From positions 248,001-312,000 of the forward strand of contig JAOTRT010000003.1 of the NCBI GenBank assembly GCA_030247725.1: a DNA stretch of 64,000 nucleotides. Direction: 5' to 3'. How positions within the stretch are numbered: position 1 is the stretch's first letter; each line of letters begins with the position of its first letter. Position numbers and translations under genes: made by a program. Under the pieces are notes generated by a model. It was given only the letters and a program-made list of their open reading frames with translations, had not been told where the DNA came from and ran no database searches. Shown here piece by piece: positions 46,625-57,005 of this stretch. Source of the DNA: Candidatus Nitricoxidireducens bremensis. GTDB taxonomy: Bacteria; Pseudomonadota; Gammaproteobacteria; Burkholderiales; Rhodocyclaceae.

Positions 46625-48721
46625 ATGAAGAACAACCAGCCGGTCACCCAACGCGAGAAGCCCTTCCCTAGCGGGAAGTATCTGGTTTCGAAGACCGACC
46701 TGAAGGGCGCCATCACCTATTGCAACGACGCCTTCATCGAGCTTTCCGGCTTCACGAAGGAAGAGCTGGTCGGCAAAAACCACAACGTCGTCCGCCATCC
46801 GGACATGCCGCCCGCCGCCTTCGCCGATCTCTGGAAGACGGTGCAGGCGGGCCGCCCCTGGCGCGGCATCGTCAAGAACCGCAGCAAGGATGGCGACCAC
46901 TACTGGGTGGACGCCTTCGTCGTGCCGCTGAAGAAGAACGGCCAGATCACCGGCTACATGTCGGTGCGCTCCGAACCCTCCCGCGCCCAGGTGAAGGCGG
47001 CGGAAGATCTCTACCAGCGCATCGACGCCGGTTCCGCCAAGCTGCCGTCCGCCGGCGGCTTCCTTTCGCGCCTGAGCATCCGCACCCGCCTGATCGGCGT
47101 CATGAGCGCCATGGCCATCATGCTGACCGGCGGTGGCGCCGTCGGCATGGCGGCCCTTCACTACTGCAACGAAGCCCTGCAGACGGCCTACACGGAACAC
47201 ATGGCGCCGTCCCTGGCCATCGGCAAAATGGTGGAGCGCCTCGGCGACAACCGCTCCCAGATCATGCTGGCTCTGCAGCACAGTCCGGACAACCGCTACG
47301 CAAGCATGCACGACCACCCGGTGTCGCTGCACATCGACGCCACTCTGGCCAACCGCAAGACCATCGAGGACCTGCGCGCCGAGTACGACCGGAAGACCAA
47401 GGACGGGGAAGAGAGAGCCCTGGCGGAGGCCTTCTTCGCCGCCCGCGACCAGTTCTCCAAGGAAGGCGTCAACGCCGCCCGGGAGGCCATCAAGGGCGGC
47501 GACTACGACGCCGCCCAGATGCTCCTGCTGCAGAAGATCAACCCTCTCTACAAACAGGCCATGGAGAAGGGCGAGGCCCTGCAGCAGCACCTGATCGCCG
47601 CCGGCCGCAAGGCCTATGACGTGGCCCAGGAGCGCTACGGGATGGTGCGTAACCTGGCGATCTTCGGCACCCTGGCGGCCCTGCTGCTGGTGGCCGTCGG
47701 CGGCGGCTTCCTGGTGCGCGCCATCGTCGTCCCCATGCGCCGTGCCAGCGAACACTTCGACAAGATTTCGGAAGGCGTGCTCACCGACGAGATCGACATC
47801 TCCGGTCGCGACGAGGCCGGCACGCTGATGTGCTCCCTGGCCGCCATGCAGGTGCATCTCAAGGTGATCCTCGACGAGGTGCGCCTGGTCTCCATCTCCC
47901 TCGACGAGGAGAGCCGGCGCCTGACCGACGACATGGAACATGTCATGTCCCAGTCCGTGCAACAGCAGGATCGCGTCCAGGGGACGGCCGCCGCCACGGA
48001 GGAACTGACCCAGTCGGTGGCCGAGGTGGCCTCCAGCGTGGACAACACCGCCCAGGCGGCGGCGCGCTCCAAGTCCCTGGTGGAGGAAAGCACCGTCGCC
48101 ATGAGCACCAGCATGGAAGCCACGTCCCGCGTGGTCGGCACGGTGCAGCAGTCGAGCGACACCATGTCCGAGCTGAATCGCGCCATCGAGAAGATCGGCG
48201 TCATCACCAACACCATCCGCGAGATCGCCGAGCAGACCAATCTGCTGGCCCTCAACGCCGCCATCGAGGCCGCCCGGGCCGGCGAGCAGGGCCGCGGCTT
48301 TGCCGTGGTAGCCGACGAGGTAAGGAAGCTCGCCGAGCGCACCTCCGCCTCCACCACCGACATCAACACCACCGTCAGCGAGTTCCAGAGCGCCACCCAG
48401 GTCGCCGTCGCCGCCATGGAACAGGCGACCCAGGAAGTCGCCGAGGGCGTCGCCAAGATGCGCGAAAGCGTCGCAGGACTGGACCAGATCCGCGTCTCCA
48501 GCGACGAAGTGGCAGCCATGGCGGACACCATCGCCGCCGCATCGAAGGAACAGGCCGTCGCCAGCCAGGACGTGGCGGTAAACATGGAACAGGTGTCCTC
48601 GCTAATCGAGCAGAACACCTCGGCAGCGCGCAACGCGCTGCACAGCGCCGAATCCCTCGCCTTCACGGCGGCGGAGCTGCGTTCCGTGATCGCCCAGTTC
48701 GAGCTGGTGAAAAAAGGCTAA
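46625..48721 (+). CDS. Aer-like methyl-accepting chemotaxis protein with PAS domain
   Basis: A 698-aa protein. A PAS domain (about 15-120) has the Aer-type [31 protein letters not shown], which in Aer binds FAD. A first hydrophobic segment (about 150-180), a helical sensor region, a second one (about 340-365), HAMP, then the receptor signalling domain with [40 protein letters not shown] (hairpin tip at about 530-570). It probably senses redox or oxygen. Start at 46625 follows GAGAGAAG. No C-terminal CheR-binding pentapeptide is seen. Confidence 0.88.
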   Translation: MKNNQPVTQREKPFPSGKYLVSKTDLKGAITYCNDAFIELSGFTKEELVGKNHNVVRHPDMPPAAFADLWKTVQAGRPWRGIVKNRSKDGDHYWVDAFVVPLKKNGQITGYMSVRSEPSRAQVKAAEDLYQRIDAGSAKLPSAGGFLSRLSIRTRLIGVMSAMAIMLTGGGAVGMAALHYCNEALQTAYTEHMAPSLAIGKMVERLGDNRSQIMLALQHSPDNRYASMHDHPVSLHIDATLANRKTIEDLRAEYDRKTKDGEERALAEAFFAARDQFSKEGVNAAREAIKGGDYDAAQMLLLQKINPLYKQAMEKGEALQQHLIAAGRKAYDVAQERYGMVRNLAIFGTLAALLLVAVGGGFLVRAIVVPMRRASEHFDKISEGVLTDEIDISGRDEAGTLMCSLAAMQVHLKVILDEVRLVSISLDEESRRLTDDMEHVMSQSVQQQDRVQGTAAATEELTQSVAEVASSVDNTAQAAARSKSLVEESTVAMSTSMEATSRVVGTVQQSSDTMSELNRAIEKIGVITNTIREIAEQTNLLALNAAIEAARAGEQGRGFAVVADEVRKLAERTSASTTDINTTVSEFQSATQVAVAAMEQATQEVAEGVAKMRESVAGLDQIRVSSDEVAAMADTIAAASKEQAVASQDVAVNMEQVSSLIEQNTSAARNALHSAESLAFTAAELRSVIAQFELVKKG

Positions 48722-48835
48722 GGTCGCCGCCACCCGGAATACGGCCCACCGGGCCCCCCGTCCCATGCCGCATGTCGGCGACGTTGCATAGGGTTGCAGG
48801 CTTCCTGCCGCCATCCGGCACGCGGATGGATTGAC

Positions 48836-48857
48836 TGATACCATGGGCGGTATATCA
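48836..48857. promoter_or_regulatory. Imperfect palindrome over the hicA start
   Basis: TGATACC and GGTATATCA face each other directly before the hicA ATG (a TTGACT precedes). A natural site for HicB autorepression, but unproven. Confidence 0.4.
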
Positions 48858-49117
48858 TGAACCAAGCCCGAAAGCTACTGGCCGCCATCCTGGCGAACCC
48901 CAAGGCCGTCCGTTTCACGGACGCCTGCAAGGCCGCCGAATTGATCGGTTTCACGCACAAGGGCGGACAAGGATCGCATCGCGCCTTTGCCAGGCCGGAC
49001 GAGCCGGAGTTACTGAATTTTCAGAACCGGGGCGGCAGTATCGCCCCCTATCAGGCGCGACAGCTGATACGGATGATCGAACGTTATGGCGAAGAAGCAG
49101 ACAAGCTACCCGATTGA
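48857..49117 (+). CDS. hicA: HicA-family mRNA interferase toxin
   Basis: An 86-aa protein with the double-stranded-RNA-binding-like fold and the catalytic histidine in GGQGSHRAFARP. HicA toxins cleave mRNA and are neutralised by HicB. It is somewhat longer than the usual 55-65 aa. The 3' end overlaps hicB by 32 bp. Confidence 0.87.
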   Translation: MNQARKLLAAILANPKAVRFTDACKAAELIGFTHKGGQGSHRAFARPDEPELLNFQNRGGSIAPYQARQLIRMIERYGEEADKLPD

Positions 49118-49445
49118 GGTTTTCTGGAGCGATGAGGACGCCGGCTTTATTGCCATCGCTCCGGATCTGCCCGGCTGTTCCGCCTGGGGGGCGGACGAAG
49201 CCGAGGCGATCCGCGAAGCCCACGACGCCATCGGCGCCTGGCTCAAGGCGGCCAGGGCGGCGGGCCGCACCATCCCGGAGCCGACACCACCGCTCGATGA
49301 CGCCGGTTTCTCCGGCAAATTCCTGATGCGTCTGCCGCGGCGGCTGCATGCCGATCTGGCCAGGAGCGCAAAGCGCGAAGGCGTGAGCCTGAATCAGTAT
49401 GTGCTTTATCTGCTCTCAGAGCGAAACAGCCAGCGTGCTACTTGA
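49086..49445 (+). CDS. hicB: HicB-family antitoxin
   Basis: A 119-aa protein with the partial RNase H-like N-terminal domain (SYPIEVFWSDEDAGFIAIAPDLPGCSAWGADEAEA) and a ribbon-helix-helix C-terminal domain (about 78-112: GKFLMRLPRRLHADLARSAKREGVSLNQYVLYLL) that binds the operon operator. Overlaps hicA in a different frame. Confidence 0.92.
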   Translation: MAKKQTSYPIEVFWSDEDAGFIAIAPDLPGCSAWGADEAEAIREAHDAIGAWLKAARAAGRTIPEPTPPLDDAGFSGKFLMRLPRRLHADLARSAKREGVSLNQYVLYLLSERNSQRAT

Positions 49446-49542
49446 TGTCGACACGGTGAGTTCCCCGGATTTCCCCAACACTGGAGGCATTCCCTCGTTT
49501 CCGGTCTGCCGCCACCCCAAGCGCATGGGCAGTCAAACACGT

Positions 49543-49563
49543 AGCCACGAAAATCGTGGCTTT
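49543..49563 (+). terminator. Rho-independent terminator after hicAB
   Basis: AGCCACGA-AAA-TCGTGGCT is an eight-base perfect stem followed by TT-GTCGTATTT. Confidence 0.7.
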
Positions 49564-49585
49564 GTCGTATTTCAATAGTCTCCGC

Positions 49586-50479
49586 ATGTTTCGCATTGGC
49601 ATCGACCTCGGCGGCACCAAGACGGAAATTGTCGTCCTCGGCGAGGACGGCAGTGAACGCCTGCGCCGACGCATCCCTTCGCCGCGGAACGACTACGCGG
49701 AGACGGTACGTGCCATCGCCGGACTCGTCGAAACGGCCGAAATCGAACTCGGCGAGCGGGCCAGCGTCGGGGTCGGCATCCCGGGGGCCGAGTCCCGCAC
49801 CACGGGCCTCATCAAGAACGCCAACTCCACCTGGCTCATCGGCAAGCCCCTGCGCCGGGATCTGGAAGCCGCCCTCGGTCGCGAAGTGCGGCTCGCCAAC
49901 GACGCCAACTGCTTCGCCCTTTCCGAAGCCGTGGACGGGGCGGCAGCCGGCGCCGAGGTGGTCTTCGGCGTCATCCTCGGTACCGGGGTCGGCGGCGGCA
50001 TCGTCGCCCATGGGCGCGTGCTGGGCGGCATCAACGCCATCGCCGGCGAATGGGGCCACAACCCCATGCCCGGCGAACATCACCCGTCCGTCTGCTATTG
50101 CGGTCGCAAGGGCTGCGTCGAACTCTACCTCTCCGGCCCCGGCCTGGCGGCGGACCACGCCCGCAGCATCGGCCCCACGGCAGGCGAGCGCCTCGCGGCG
50201 CCGGAAATCGCCGTCCGTGCAGCGGCCGGCGACGCCGATTGCGAGGCGACCTTGGTACGCTACGAACGGCGACTGGCGCGGGCCCTGGCGGTGGTCATCA
50301 ACATCCTGGACCCGGACGCCATCGTGCTGGGCGGCGGGCTTTCCAATCTCCACCGGCTCTACGACAATGTGCCGAAACTCTGGGAGCAATACGTGTTTTC
50401 CGATCGCGTCGAAACGCGCCTGCTGAAGAACCGCCACGGCGACTCATCGGGCGTACGGGGGGCGGCATGGCTGTGGTGA
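49586..50479 (+). CDS. ROK-family sugar kinase (fructokinase/glucokinase type)
   Basis: A 297-aa protein with the ATP-binding FRIGIDLGGTKTEI and LGTGVGGGIV, the catalytic aspartate in NDANCFALSEA, and the ROK zinc motif GHNPMPGEHHPS and CYCGRKGCVE. The start at 49586 (MFRIGIDLGG) is preferred to the ATG at 49556. It overlaps the MOSC gene by 13 bp. Confidence 0.87.
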   Translation: MFRIGIDLGGTKTEIVVLGEDGSERLRRRIPSPRNDYAETVRAIAGLVETAEIELGERASVGVGIPGAESRTTGLIKNANSTWLIGKPLRRDLEAALGREVRLANDANCFALSEAVDGAAAGAEVVFGVILGTGVGGGIVAHGRVLGGINAIAGEWGHNPMPGEHHPSVCYCGRKGCVELYLSGPGLAADHARSIGPTAGERLAAPEIAVRAAAGDADCEATLVRYERRLARALAVVINILDPDAIVLGGGLSNLHRLYDNVPKLWEQYVFSDRVETRLLKNRHGDSSGVRGAAWLW

Positions 50480-51123
50480 CCCTCTTCACCGGCGGCATCC
50501 GCCCGCTGCCGCCCGAGAACCAGCCCACGGGCATGTTCAAGGACGAGCGCTTCGAGCCCGTCTGGGCCGGCCTTGAGGGCTTCGCCGGCGATGCCCAGGC
50601 TGACCGCCGCGTCCATGGCGGGCCCGAGAAGGCCCTCCACCAATACTCGGCGGAGAACTATGCGCGCCTGGCAGCCGCCTTCCCCGAGGCCGCGTCCCTG
50701 CTGGTGCCCGGGAGCCTGGGCGAGAACATTTCCGTGCCCGGCTGGACCGAGGCCGATGTCTGCATCGGCGACGTCTTCCGCCTCGGCGACGCCCGCATCC
50801 AGGTCTCCCAGCCCCGCTCGCCCTGCTGGAAGATCGACCGCCGCTACGGCGTCGAGGGCATGACCCAGTTCATCGACAGGGAGGGCGTCACCGGCTGGTA
50901 CTTCCGCGTCGTCGAGGAGGGCGAGGCGGCCCCCGGCTGCGCCTTCGAACTGCTTGAGCGCACGGCTCCCGACGCCAGCATCGCGCGCCTCTGGCGGCTC
51001 TGGCGCGAACACCGCCCCGATCCCGCCGACCTGGACGCCCTGGCGGCAACGCCGGGCCTGTCGCCCAACTGGGTGAAGAAGCTCGCCGACCGCGCCGCCT
51101 GGCTGCGCACCAACGCCTCATGA
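50467..51123 (+). CDS. yiiM: MOSC-domain protein (YiiM-like)
   Basis: A 218-aa protein with the MOSC pattern: DAQADRRVHGGPEKALHQYSAENY, PGSLGENISVPGWTEADVCIGDVFRLG and the conserved cysteine in QPRSPCWKIDRR, which binds the molybdenum cofactor. YiiM-type proteins reduce N-hydroxylated compounds. Start inside the end of the ROK gene; the stop overlaps the next ATG by four bases. Confidence 0.88.
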   Translation: MAVVTLFTGGIRPLPPENQPTGMFKDERFEPVWAGLEGFAGDAQADRRVHGGPEKALHQYSAENYARLAAAFPEAASLLVPGSLGENISVPGWTEADVCIGDVFRLGDARIQVSQPRSPCWKIDRRYGVEGMTQFIDREGVTGWYFRVVEEGEAAPGCAFELLERTAPDASIARLWRLWREHRPDPADLDALAATPGLSPNWVKKLADRAAWLRTNAS

Positions 51124-52316
51124 ATCCCTGGCTGCGCGTCTTCGCCCCCTTCGCAGCGGGCTACTACCTCTCTTACCTGCTGCGCAACGTCAATGCCATC
51201 ATCGCGCCGGAGCTGACGCGGGAACTCGGCGTTTCCGCCGCCGACCTGGGACTGCTGACCTCCGCCTACCTGCTGGCCTTCGGCGCCTTCCAGCTGCCCC
51301 TGGGCATCCTGCTCGACCGCTACGGCCCGCGCCGCGTCGAGTCCGCATTGCTGCTGATCGCCGCCGCCGGCTGCGCCGTCTTCGCCCTCGGCGGCAACCT
51401 CGCCGAACTGGCCGGGGGACGGGCGCTGATCGGCCTGGGCGTCTCCGCCTGCCTGATGGCCTCCTTCAAGGCCTTCTCCCTCTGGTTCCCGGCCGAGCGC
51501 CAGGCGTCCCTGAACGCCGCCGTGATGGCGGCCGGCGGCCTCGGCGCCCTGACGGCGACGACGCCCCTGTCCTGGGCCCTGCCGGTGGCCGGCTGGCGCG
51601 GCGTCTTCTTCGTCCTGGCGGCGCTGGCCGTTGTGGCCGCCGCCGGCATCTTCTCGACACCCGACAAGGCCGCCGCCGGCAGCCGCGAAACCCTGAAGGA
51701 ACAACTGGCGGCCCTCGGCGGCATCCTCAGGAGCCGGGTCTTCTGGCGCTTCGCGCCCCAGACCGCCTGCATCGTCGGCGGCTTCATGGCCCTGCAGGGC
51801 CTGTGGGCCGTGCCCTGGCTCATCAACGTGAACGGCTACGACCGGGGCGCCGCCGCCTTCCACCTGCTGCTCACCAGCGGCGCCATGCTGGCGGGCTTCC
51901 TGTCCATCGCCGCCTTCGTCACGCGCCTGCACCGGAGCGGCATCCCGCCCCAAGCCATCCTCAAGACCGGCATGGGCGGCGGACTTGTGGCGATGCTGCT
52001 GATCCTGCTCGGCATCGGCTCCACCCACGTCCTCTGGTTCGCCCTCGGCCTGGTGTTCTCGGTGGGCAACCTGGCCTATGCCCTGCTGAGCAGCCACTTC
52101 CCGGCCCAGCTCTCGGGCCGCGTGAACACGGCCCTGAACCTGGCCGCCTTCGTCGGCGCCTTCGGCCTGCAGTGGGGCTTCGGCGCCCTGGTAGACGCCC
52201 TCAGCCACACCGGCCTGTCGCCCCAGGAGGCCTTCCGCTGGACCTTCGGCGTGCTGCTGGCGCTGCAGGCAGGGAGCTATCTGTGGTTCCTGCTCGGCGA
52301 GCGGCGCCGCGACTGA
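51120..52316 (+). CDS. Major facilitator superfamily transporter
   Basis: A 398-aa membrane protein with about 12 helices, the MFS motif DRYGPRRVESALL between helices 2 and 3 and the N-terminal RNVNAIIAPELTRELGVSAADLG. Substrate unknown; similar proteins include nitrate/nitrite- and anion-type MFS carriers. Coupled to the MOSC gene by ATGA. It is the end of a plus-strand run and converges with priA at 52316/52317. Confidence 0.88.
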   Translation: MNPWLRVFAPFAAGYYLSYLLRNVNAIIAPELTRELGVSAADLGLLTSAYLLAFGAFQLPLGILLDRYGPRRVESALLLIAAAGCAVFALGGNLAELAGGRALIGLGVSACLMASFKAFSLWFPAERQASLNAAVMAAGGLGALTATTPLSWALPVAGWRGVFFVLAALAVVAAAGIFSTPDKAAAGSRETLKEQLAALGGILRSRVFWRFAPQTACIVGGFMALQGLWAVPWLINVNGYDRGAAAFHLLLTSGAMLAGFLSIAAFVTRLHRSGIPPQAILKTGMGGGLVAMLLILLGIGSTHVLWFALGLVFSVGNLAYALLSSHFPAQLSGRVNTALNLAAFVGAFGLQWGFGALVDALSHTGLSPQEAFRWTFGVLLALQAGSYLWFLLGERRRD

Positions 52317-54293
52317 TCAGAATTCCAGCGGGTCCACATCCAGATGCCAGCGCAGGTCCCGCGGCGCCTTCAGCGCTCGCAGGCGCTCGCTCCATGAGGT
52401 CAGAAACACCTGCAGGGCCGGACGGTGGGGGGATTCCACCAACAGCTGACCCCGCTCCAGGTTCATGAGACGGAACAGCCGCATGGGCACCGGATCGTAG
52501 AGGCTCACCTGGGGACCCGCCAGGGCCAGTCCCTCGGCCTTGGCTTCGGCGAGGAAGGCGAGCGACGTGGCCATTTCCTTCGCCTCCGCCCGCAGCAGGG
52601 CCTGGAAGGCGAAGGGCGGGAAGCCCGCCGATTCCCGGTCGGCAAGCTGGGTGGCGGCGAAGGCGGCGTAGTCGTGGTCGGTGAGCGCCCGGTAGAGCGG
52701 ATGGTCCGGATACTCGGTCTGGATCAGCACTTCGCCGGGCAGCTCGGCCCGGCCGCTGCGCCCGCCTACCTGCATGAGTTGGGCGAACAGTCGTTCGGGG
52801 GCGCGGAAGTCGGCGGCGAACAGGGCCGCATCGGCGCCCACCACGCCCACCAGGGTCAGCAGCGGAAAATCGTGGCCCTTGGCCAGCATCTGGGTGCCGA
52901 CGAGCACGTCGGCTTCGCCGGCGTGGATGGCGGCCAGCAGGGCCTGCCATTTCGTCGGGCTGTTGGCCGAGTCCCGGTCGATGCGCAGCACCCGGGCTTC
53001 GGGAAAGCGCTCCTGCAGCGCGGCTTCGAGCCGCTGGGTGCCGCGGCCGAAGGGCTGGATGTCCAGGTTGCCGCAGTCGGGACAGGCCTTCGGGATGGCC
53101 GCTTCCAGGCCGCAATGGTGGCAGCGCAGGCGCTTGTCGGCCAGATGGACCACCAGATTGGCGGCACAGCGGCGGCAATGGGAGATCCAGCCGCAGGCGG
53201 GGCAGGCCAGCACCGGCGCATAGCCGCGGCGGTTGAGGAAGACCAGGCTTTGTTCCCGCCGCGCCAGGCGTTCGCCGATGGCGGCGATCAGGTCGGCGGA
53301 AAGGCCGTCCTGGAGCTTTTCCTTGCGCGTGTCCACGGTGCGGACTTCCGGCAGGGTTTCGGCCACCGCCCGGCGCGTCAGAGGCAGCAGACGGTAGCGT
53401 CCGCTGGTGCCGTGGTGGAAGCTCTCCAAGGAGGGTGTCGCCGAACCGAGGACGATGGGCACGCCGACCTGCTTGGCGCGGAACACGGCCACGTCCCGGG
53501 CCGAGTAGCGCAGGCCGTCCTGCTGCTTGAAGGAGGGATCGTGCTCCTCGTCCACGACGATGAGCTTCAGTCGCGGCATCGGCATGAACACCGAGAGCCG
53601 CGTGCCGAGCACGATGTCGGCACGGCCCTCCAGGGCGTCGAGGAAGCTGCGGGCCCGGGCCGCCTCGGCCAGGCCGCTGTGGGCGGAAACGATATGCCGG
53701 CCCGGGAAGCGGTTCCGCACGCGGCCTTCGAGCTGGGGCGTCAGGGCGATCTCGGGGACCAGCATCAGAGCCTGGCCGCCGGCCGCCAGCACGGCGTCGA
53801 TGGCCCGCAGGTACACCTCGGTCTTGCCGCTGCCGGTGACGCCGTGGAGCAGGAAGGTCTCGAAGCCCGTGGCCGCGCCGATGGCGGCGACGGCGGCCTG
53901 CTGTTCCTCCAGCAGGTCCGGCAGGGCGGGCGGCGCGACGGCCGGCGACGGCTTCTCCTTGGGTCGGCGCGGCAGCTTGCCGCGCCGCAGCATGGGGGGC
54001 AAGGCAAAGCCGATCACTTGGCCGAGGGGATATTGGTAGTAACGGGCGCAGAACTCGCAGAGTTCGATCCAGTCGTCCGGCAGGGCCGGCATGTCCCGCA
54101 GTACGCTGCCGGTCTTGAGCTTTTCCGGCGGCTGGTCCGACTCCGCGGCAACGCCGAGGACGAGGCCGATCTTCTCGCCGCTGCCGAAAGGCACGGCCGC
54201 GCGCCTGCCCCGGTCGGCCGCCGTCCCGTCCGCCACCCGGTAATCGAACAGGCGCGGCAGGGGCACATCGAGGGCGATCCGGACGATGCTCAT
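52317..54293 (-). CDS. priA: Primosomal protein N' (replication restart helicase)
   Basis: A 658-aa protein. N-terminal 3'-DNA-binding domain (IVRIALDVPLPRLFDYRV), helicase motifs GVTGSGKTEVYLRAI, VVDEEHDPSFKQQ (DEEH) and VGTQMLAKGHDFP, and eight zinc cysteines (CPACGWISHCRRC ... CHHCGLEAAIPKACPDCG, about 360-405). It reloads DnaB at stalled forks. Confidence 0.96.
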   Translation of the reverse strand: MSIVRIALDVPLPRLFDYRVADGTAADRGRRAAVPFGSGEKIGLVLGVAAESDQPPEKLKTGSVLRDMPALPDDWIELCEFCARYYQYPLGQVIGFALPPMLRRGKLPRRPKEKPSPAVAPPALPDLLEEQQAAVAAIGAATGFETFLLHGVTGSGKTEVYLRAIDAVLAAGGQALMLVPEIALTPQLEGRVRNRFPGRHIVSAHSGLAEAARARSFLDALEGRADIVLGTRLSVFMPMPRLKLIVVDEEHDPSFKQQDGLRYSARDVAVFRAKQVGVPIVLGSATPSLESFHHGTSGRYRLLPLTRRAVAETLPEVRTVDTRKEKLQDGLSADLIAAIGERLARREQSLVFLNRRGYAPVLACPACGWISHCRRCAANLVVHLADKRLRCHHCGLEAAIPKACPDCGNLDIQPFGRGTQRLEAALQERFPEARVLRIDRDSANSPTKWQALLAAIHAGEADVLVGTQMLAKGHDFPLLTLVGVVGADAALFAADFRAPERLFAQLMQVGGRSGRAELPGEVLIQTEYPDHPLYRALTDHDYAAFAATQLADRESAGFPPFAFQALLRAEAKEMATSLAFLAEAKAEGLALAGPQVSLYDPVPMRLFRLMNLERGQLLVESPHRPALQVFLTSWSERLRALKAPRDLRWHLDVDPLEF

Positions 54294-54636
54294 AGTCTGT
54301 CAGACCCTTGCCGGCGCAATCTCGACTTCACCTCGATTAAGACGCCTAATTGATTGGGTCGAAAGGGGTTTTGTCTTACTCACAAAAACTGTGGACAACT
54401 TTGTGAATAAGCCGCCAGGGAAGATGCTAAATATCCGTGCCGTAAAGCGAATTTCATGTTTGCGCAACAAATGTGCGCCGATAAATACATTCAAAAACAG
54501 ATATTTAACTCAAATGGACTAGCCGGACGGCCCTTTCGGGCCGGAAATTGCCGGCTTACCCATTTCTGTGAATAAGTCAACACCCGGGGGCGTTTCCGGA
54601 ACCCTTGCGGGGCCTGGGTTGTAGCCGGGTGCCGCC
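54294..54636. other. A+T-rich intergenic region with DnaA-box-like sites, between hemE and priA
   Basis: 343 bp without a gene; bases 54301-54520 are strikingly A+T-rich against the surroundings. It contains two perfect TTATNCACA boxes (54402-54410 and 54567-54575, both on the minus strand), two one-off boxes (54376-54384 and 54390-54398) and a melting-prone stretch at 54480-54515. A small hairpin GGCCC-TTTC-GGGCC sits at 54529-54542 just past the hemE 3' side. A 78-codon frame across it is not protein-like. Confidence 0.55.
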
Positions 54637-55695
54637 CTAGGACCGCCGGCTGCGCTCGTGCACGGCATCCACCAACGCAGTGACATGGTCCGGCGGGGTG
54701 AATTGGGAAATGCCGTGGCCCAGGTTGAAGACGTGGCCCGTGCCGCCACCGAAGGAATCGACGATGCGCCGGCCTTCCTTCGCGATTGCCTCGGGAGAGG
54801 CGAACAGGGCCACCGGGTCCATGTTGCCCTGGAGGGCCACCTTGTCGCCGACGCGGCGGCGCGCCTCGCCGATGTCCGTGGTCCAGTCCAGGCCGATGGC
54901 GTCGCAGCCGATGGCGGCGATGGATTCGAGCCACTGGCCGCCGCCCTTGGTGAACACGATGCAGGGAATGCGCTCGCCGTCGTGGGTCTTCTTCAAACCG
55001 GCGACGATCTTCTCCATGTAGGCGAGGGAGAACTCCTGGTAGGCCGCCGCAGAGAGGGACCCGCCCCAGGTGTCGAAGATCTGCACGGCCTGGGCGCCGG
55101 ATTCGATCTGGGCGTTCAGGTAGTCGGTAACGGCCGTGGTGTTCACTTCGAGGATGCGGTGCAGCAGGTCGGGCCGGTTGTAGAGCATGGTCTTGACGGT
55201 GCGGAAGTCGTCCGAGCCGCCGCCCTCGACCATGTAGCAGGCCAGGGTGAAGGGGCTGCCGGAGAAGCCGATCAGGGGCACCGAATTGTCCAGGGCGCGG
55301 CGGATTTCGACGACGGCGTCCATCACGTAGCGCAGATGGACATTGGGGTCCGGCGCTTCGAGATCGCGAATCTCCCATTCCTCCCGCAGGGGCCGCTCGA
55401 ACTTGGGACCCTCGCCCTCGGCGAAGTAGAGGCCCAGGCCCATGGCGTCGGGCACCGTGAGGATGTCGGAGAACAGGATGGCCGCATCCAGCGAGTAGCG
55501 CGCCAGGGGCTGCAAGGTGACCTCGCAGGCCATGCTCGGCGACTTGCAGAGGTTGAGGAAGTTGCCGGCACGCCGGCGCGTCTCGCAGTATTCCGGCAGA
55601 TAGCGGCCGGCCTGGCGCATCAGCCAGACGGGCGTGTAGTCGACGGGCTCGCGCAGCAGGGCGCGCAGGAAGTTGTCGTTACGGGGGCGGGCCAT
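54637..55695 (-). CDS. hemE: Uroporphyrinogen III decarboxylase
   Basis: The 352-aa enzyme removes four carboxyls to make coproporphyrinogen [33 protein letters not shown] and [27 protein letters not shown] are signature segments. A GATAAT -10 (plus-strand ATTATC at 55723-55728) lies 28 bases before the ATG on the minus strand. Neighbour priA is on the same strand. Confidence 0.97.
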   Translation of the reverse strand: MARPRNDNFLRALLREPVDYTPVWLMRQAGRYLPEYCETRRRAGNFLNLCKSPSMACEVTLQPLARYSLDAAILFSDILTVPDAMGLGLYFAEGEGPKFERPLREEWEIRDLEAPDPNVHLRYVMDAVVEIRRALDNSVPLIGFSGSPFTLACYMVEGGGSDDFRTVKTMLYNRPDLLHRILEVNTTAVTDYLNAQIESGAQAVQIFDTWGGSLSAAAYQEFSLAYMEKIVAGLKKTHDGERIPCIVFTKGGGQWLESIAAIGCDAIGLDWTTDIGEARRRVGDKVALQGNMDPVALFASPEAIAKEGRRIVDSFGGGTGHVFNLGHGISQFTPPDHVTALVDAVHERSRRS

Positions 55696-55826
55696 GAGGC
55701 GCTCCGGCAGGGGAAAGGCGGCATTATCGCATTGCCGGGGCGCTCCTTGCCGGGTATCAGGCCTTGAGGCGGCGAATCGACGCGGGCAGGGGCGAAGAAT
55801 GGCGGCTCCGCTCCCCGCCAGGGTCC

Positions 55827-56405
55827 TTATTCCTTGATCGCCTCGATGGCGATGTCGATCCTCACCTCGTCGCCGACGTGGGGGGCGTACTTGCCGGCGT
55901 TGAACTCGGACCGCTTCACGGTGGTCGTGGCGTTGGCGCCGAGGGCGTCCTTCTTCAGCATCGGGTGGGGCATGGCCTGGAAGGAGGTCACGGTCAGGGT
56001 AACCGGCTTGGTGACGCCCTTGAGGGTCAGGTTGCCTTCGATGGCGACGGGCTTGTCGCCCTCGAAGACCACCTTGGTGGACTTGAAGGCGGCCGTCGGG
56101 TACTTGGCGGTATCGAGGAAGTCCTCGCCCTGGATGTGCTCGTTGAAGGTGGGATAGCCGGTGTTGACGGACCGGGTATCGATGACGATATCGACGGCGC
56201 CGGTCCTGGCGGCCTTGTCGAGGACCACCTTGCCGGTGGTCTTGTCGAAGCGGCTGAGCTGGGTGGAATAGCCGAAGTGGCTGTAGGAGAAGCGCGGGTA
56301 GGTGTGGGTGCCTTCGACGACATAGGTTTCGGGGGCTGCCAGGGCCGGAGCGGAGGCGGCAGCGGCGACGGCGAGGACAGCGGAAAGCTTGGCGAGGTTT
56401 TTCAT
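55827..56405 (-). CDS. YceI-family periplasmic protein (copy 2 of pair)
   Basis: A 192-aa lipocalin-like protein with a signal peptide (about 1-23) and the YceI pattern [57 protein letters not shown], with [11 protein letters not shown]. YceI proteins bind isoprenoid-like lipids. It lies 26 bp downstream of the other YceI gene. Confidence 0.92.
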   Translation of the reverse strand: MKNLAKLSAVLAVAAAASAPALAAPETYVVEGTHTYPRFSYSHFGYSTQLSRFDKTTGKVVLDKAARTGAVDIVIDTRSVNTGYPTFNEHIQGEDFLDTAKYPTAAFKSTKVVFEGDKPVAIEGNLTLKGVTKPVTLTVTSFQAMPHPMLKKDALGANATTTVKRSEFNAGKYAPHVGDEVRIDIAIEAIKE

Positions 56406-56431
56406 GGCGTTTCTCCTGTGGCGGTGGGGGC

Positions 56432-57004
56432 TTACTTGCCGGGGGCGGCGAGGATGCGAAACTTGATCTGGATTTCGTTGGCGACGGTGTCGAAGGCGGC
56501 CCAGGGTCCTTCGCCGATGGCGAAGTCGGCGCGCTTGAAGGCGAAGCCGCCTTCGAAGACACCCTGGGTTCCCTGGGCGGTGAAAGTGACCGGCGCGACG
56601 ACATCCCGGGTACGGCCCTTGATGGTCAGCTTGCCGGCCACCTCGTAGCGATTGCCGCCCAGGGGCTTGACGCCGGCGGACACGAAGCGGGCCGACGGGA
56701 AGGCCTTGGTGTCGAACCATTGCTTGCCGGCTACTTCCTGGTCGGCCTCGGCGGAACCCGTGTCGATGCTGGAGAGATCCACGTCGATGACGGCCTGGGC
56801 GGCGGTCGCCCGGGCCGGGTCGAAACTCAGCTGGGCGGCGAACTTGCGGAACCTGCCGTCCATGGCGACGCCCATCTGCTTGTAGCCGAAGGCGATGGCG
56901 CTCTTGTCGGCCTGGACCTGCTTGTATTCGACGGCCTGGGCGGCCGGGGGCAGGACGGCGGCCAGGACGAGCCCCAGGGAGAGGCGGGCAATCGATGATT
57001 TCAT
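56432..57004 (-). CDS. YceI-family periplasmic protein (copy 1 of pair)
   Basis: A 190-aa protein with a signal peptide (about 1-24) and YceI features ([63 protein letters not shown]). The ATG at 57004 is right after the family B repeat, whose end provides AAGGAGC. YceI pairs beside cytochrome b561 are a known arrangement, probably a quinone/lipid-related redox unit. Confidence 0.92.
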   Translation of the reverse strand: MKSSIARLSLGLVLAAVLPPAAQAVEYKQVQADKSAIAFGYKQMGVAMDGRFRKFAAQLSFDPARATAAQAVIDVDLSSIDTGSAEADQEVAGKQWFDTKAFPSARFVSAGVKPLGGNRYEVAGKLTIKGRTRDVVAPVTFTAQGTQGVFEGGFAFKRADFAIGEGPWAAFDTVANEIQIKFRILAAPGK

Positions 57005-57005
57005 G

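Noticed and set aside
54301..54520. dif / terminus site, suggested by genes converging here
   Set aside because: No match to the 28-base XerCD dif consensus could be seen.
54286..54522. 78-codon plus-strand frame in the priA-hemE gap
   Set aside because: Lies over an A+T-rich region with DnaA-like boxes; composition unlike its neighbours and no ribosome site.
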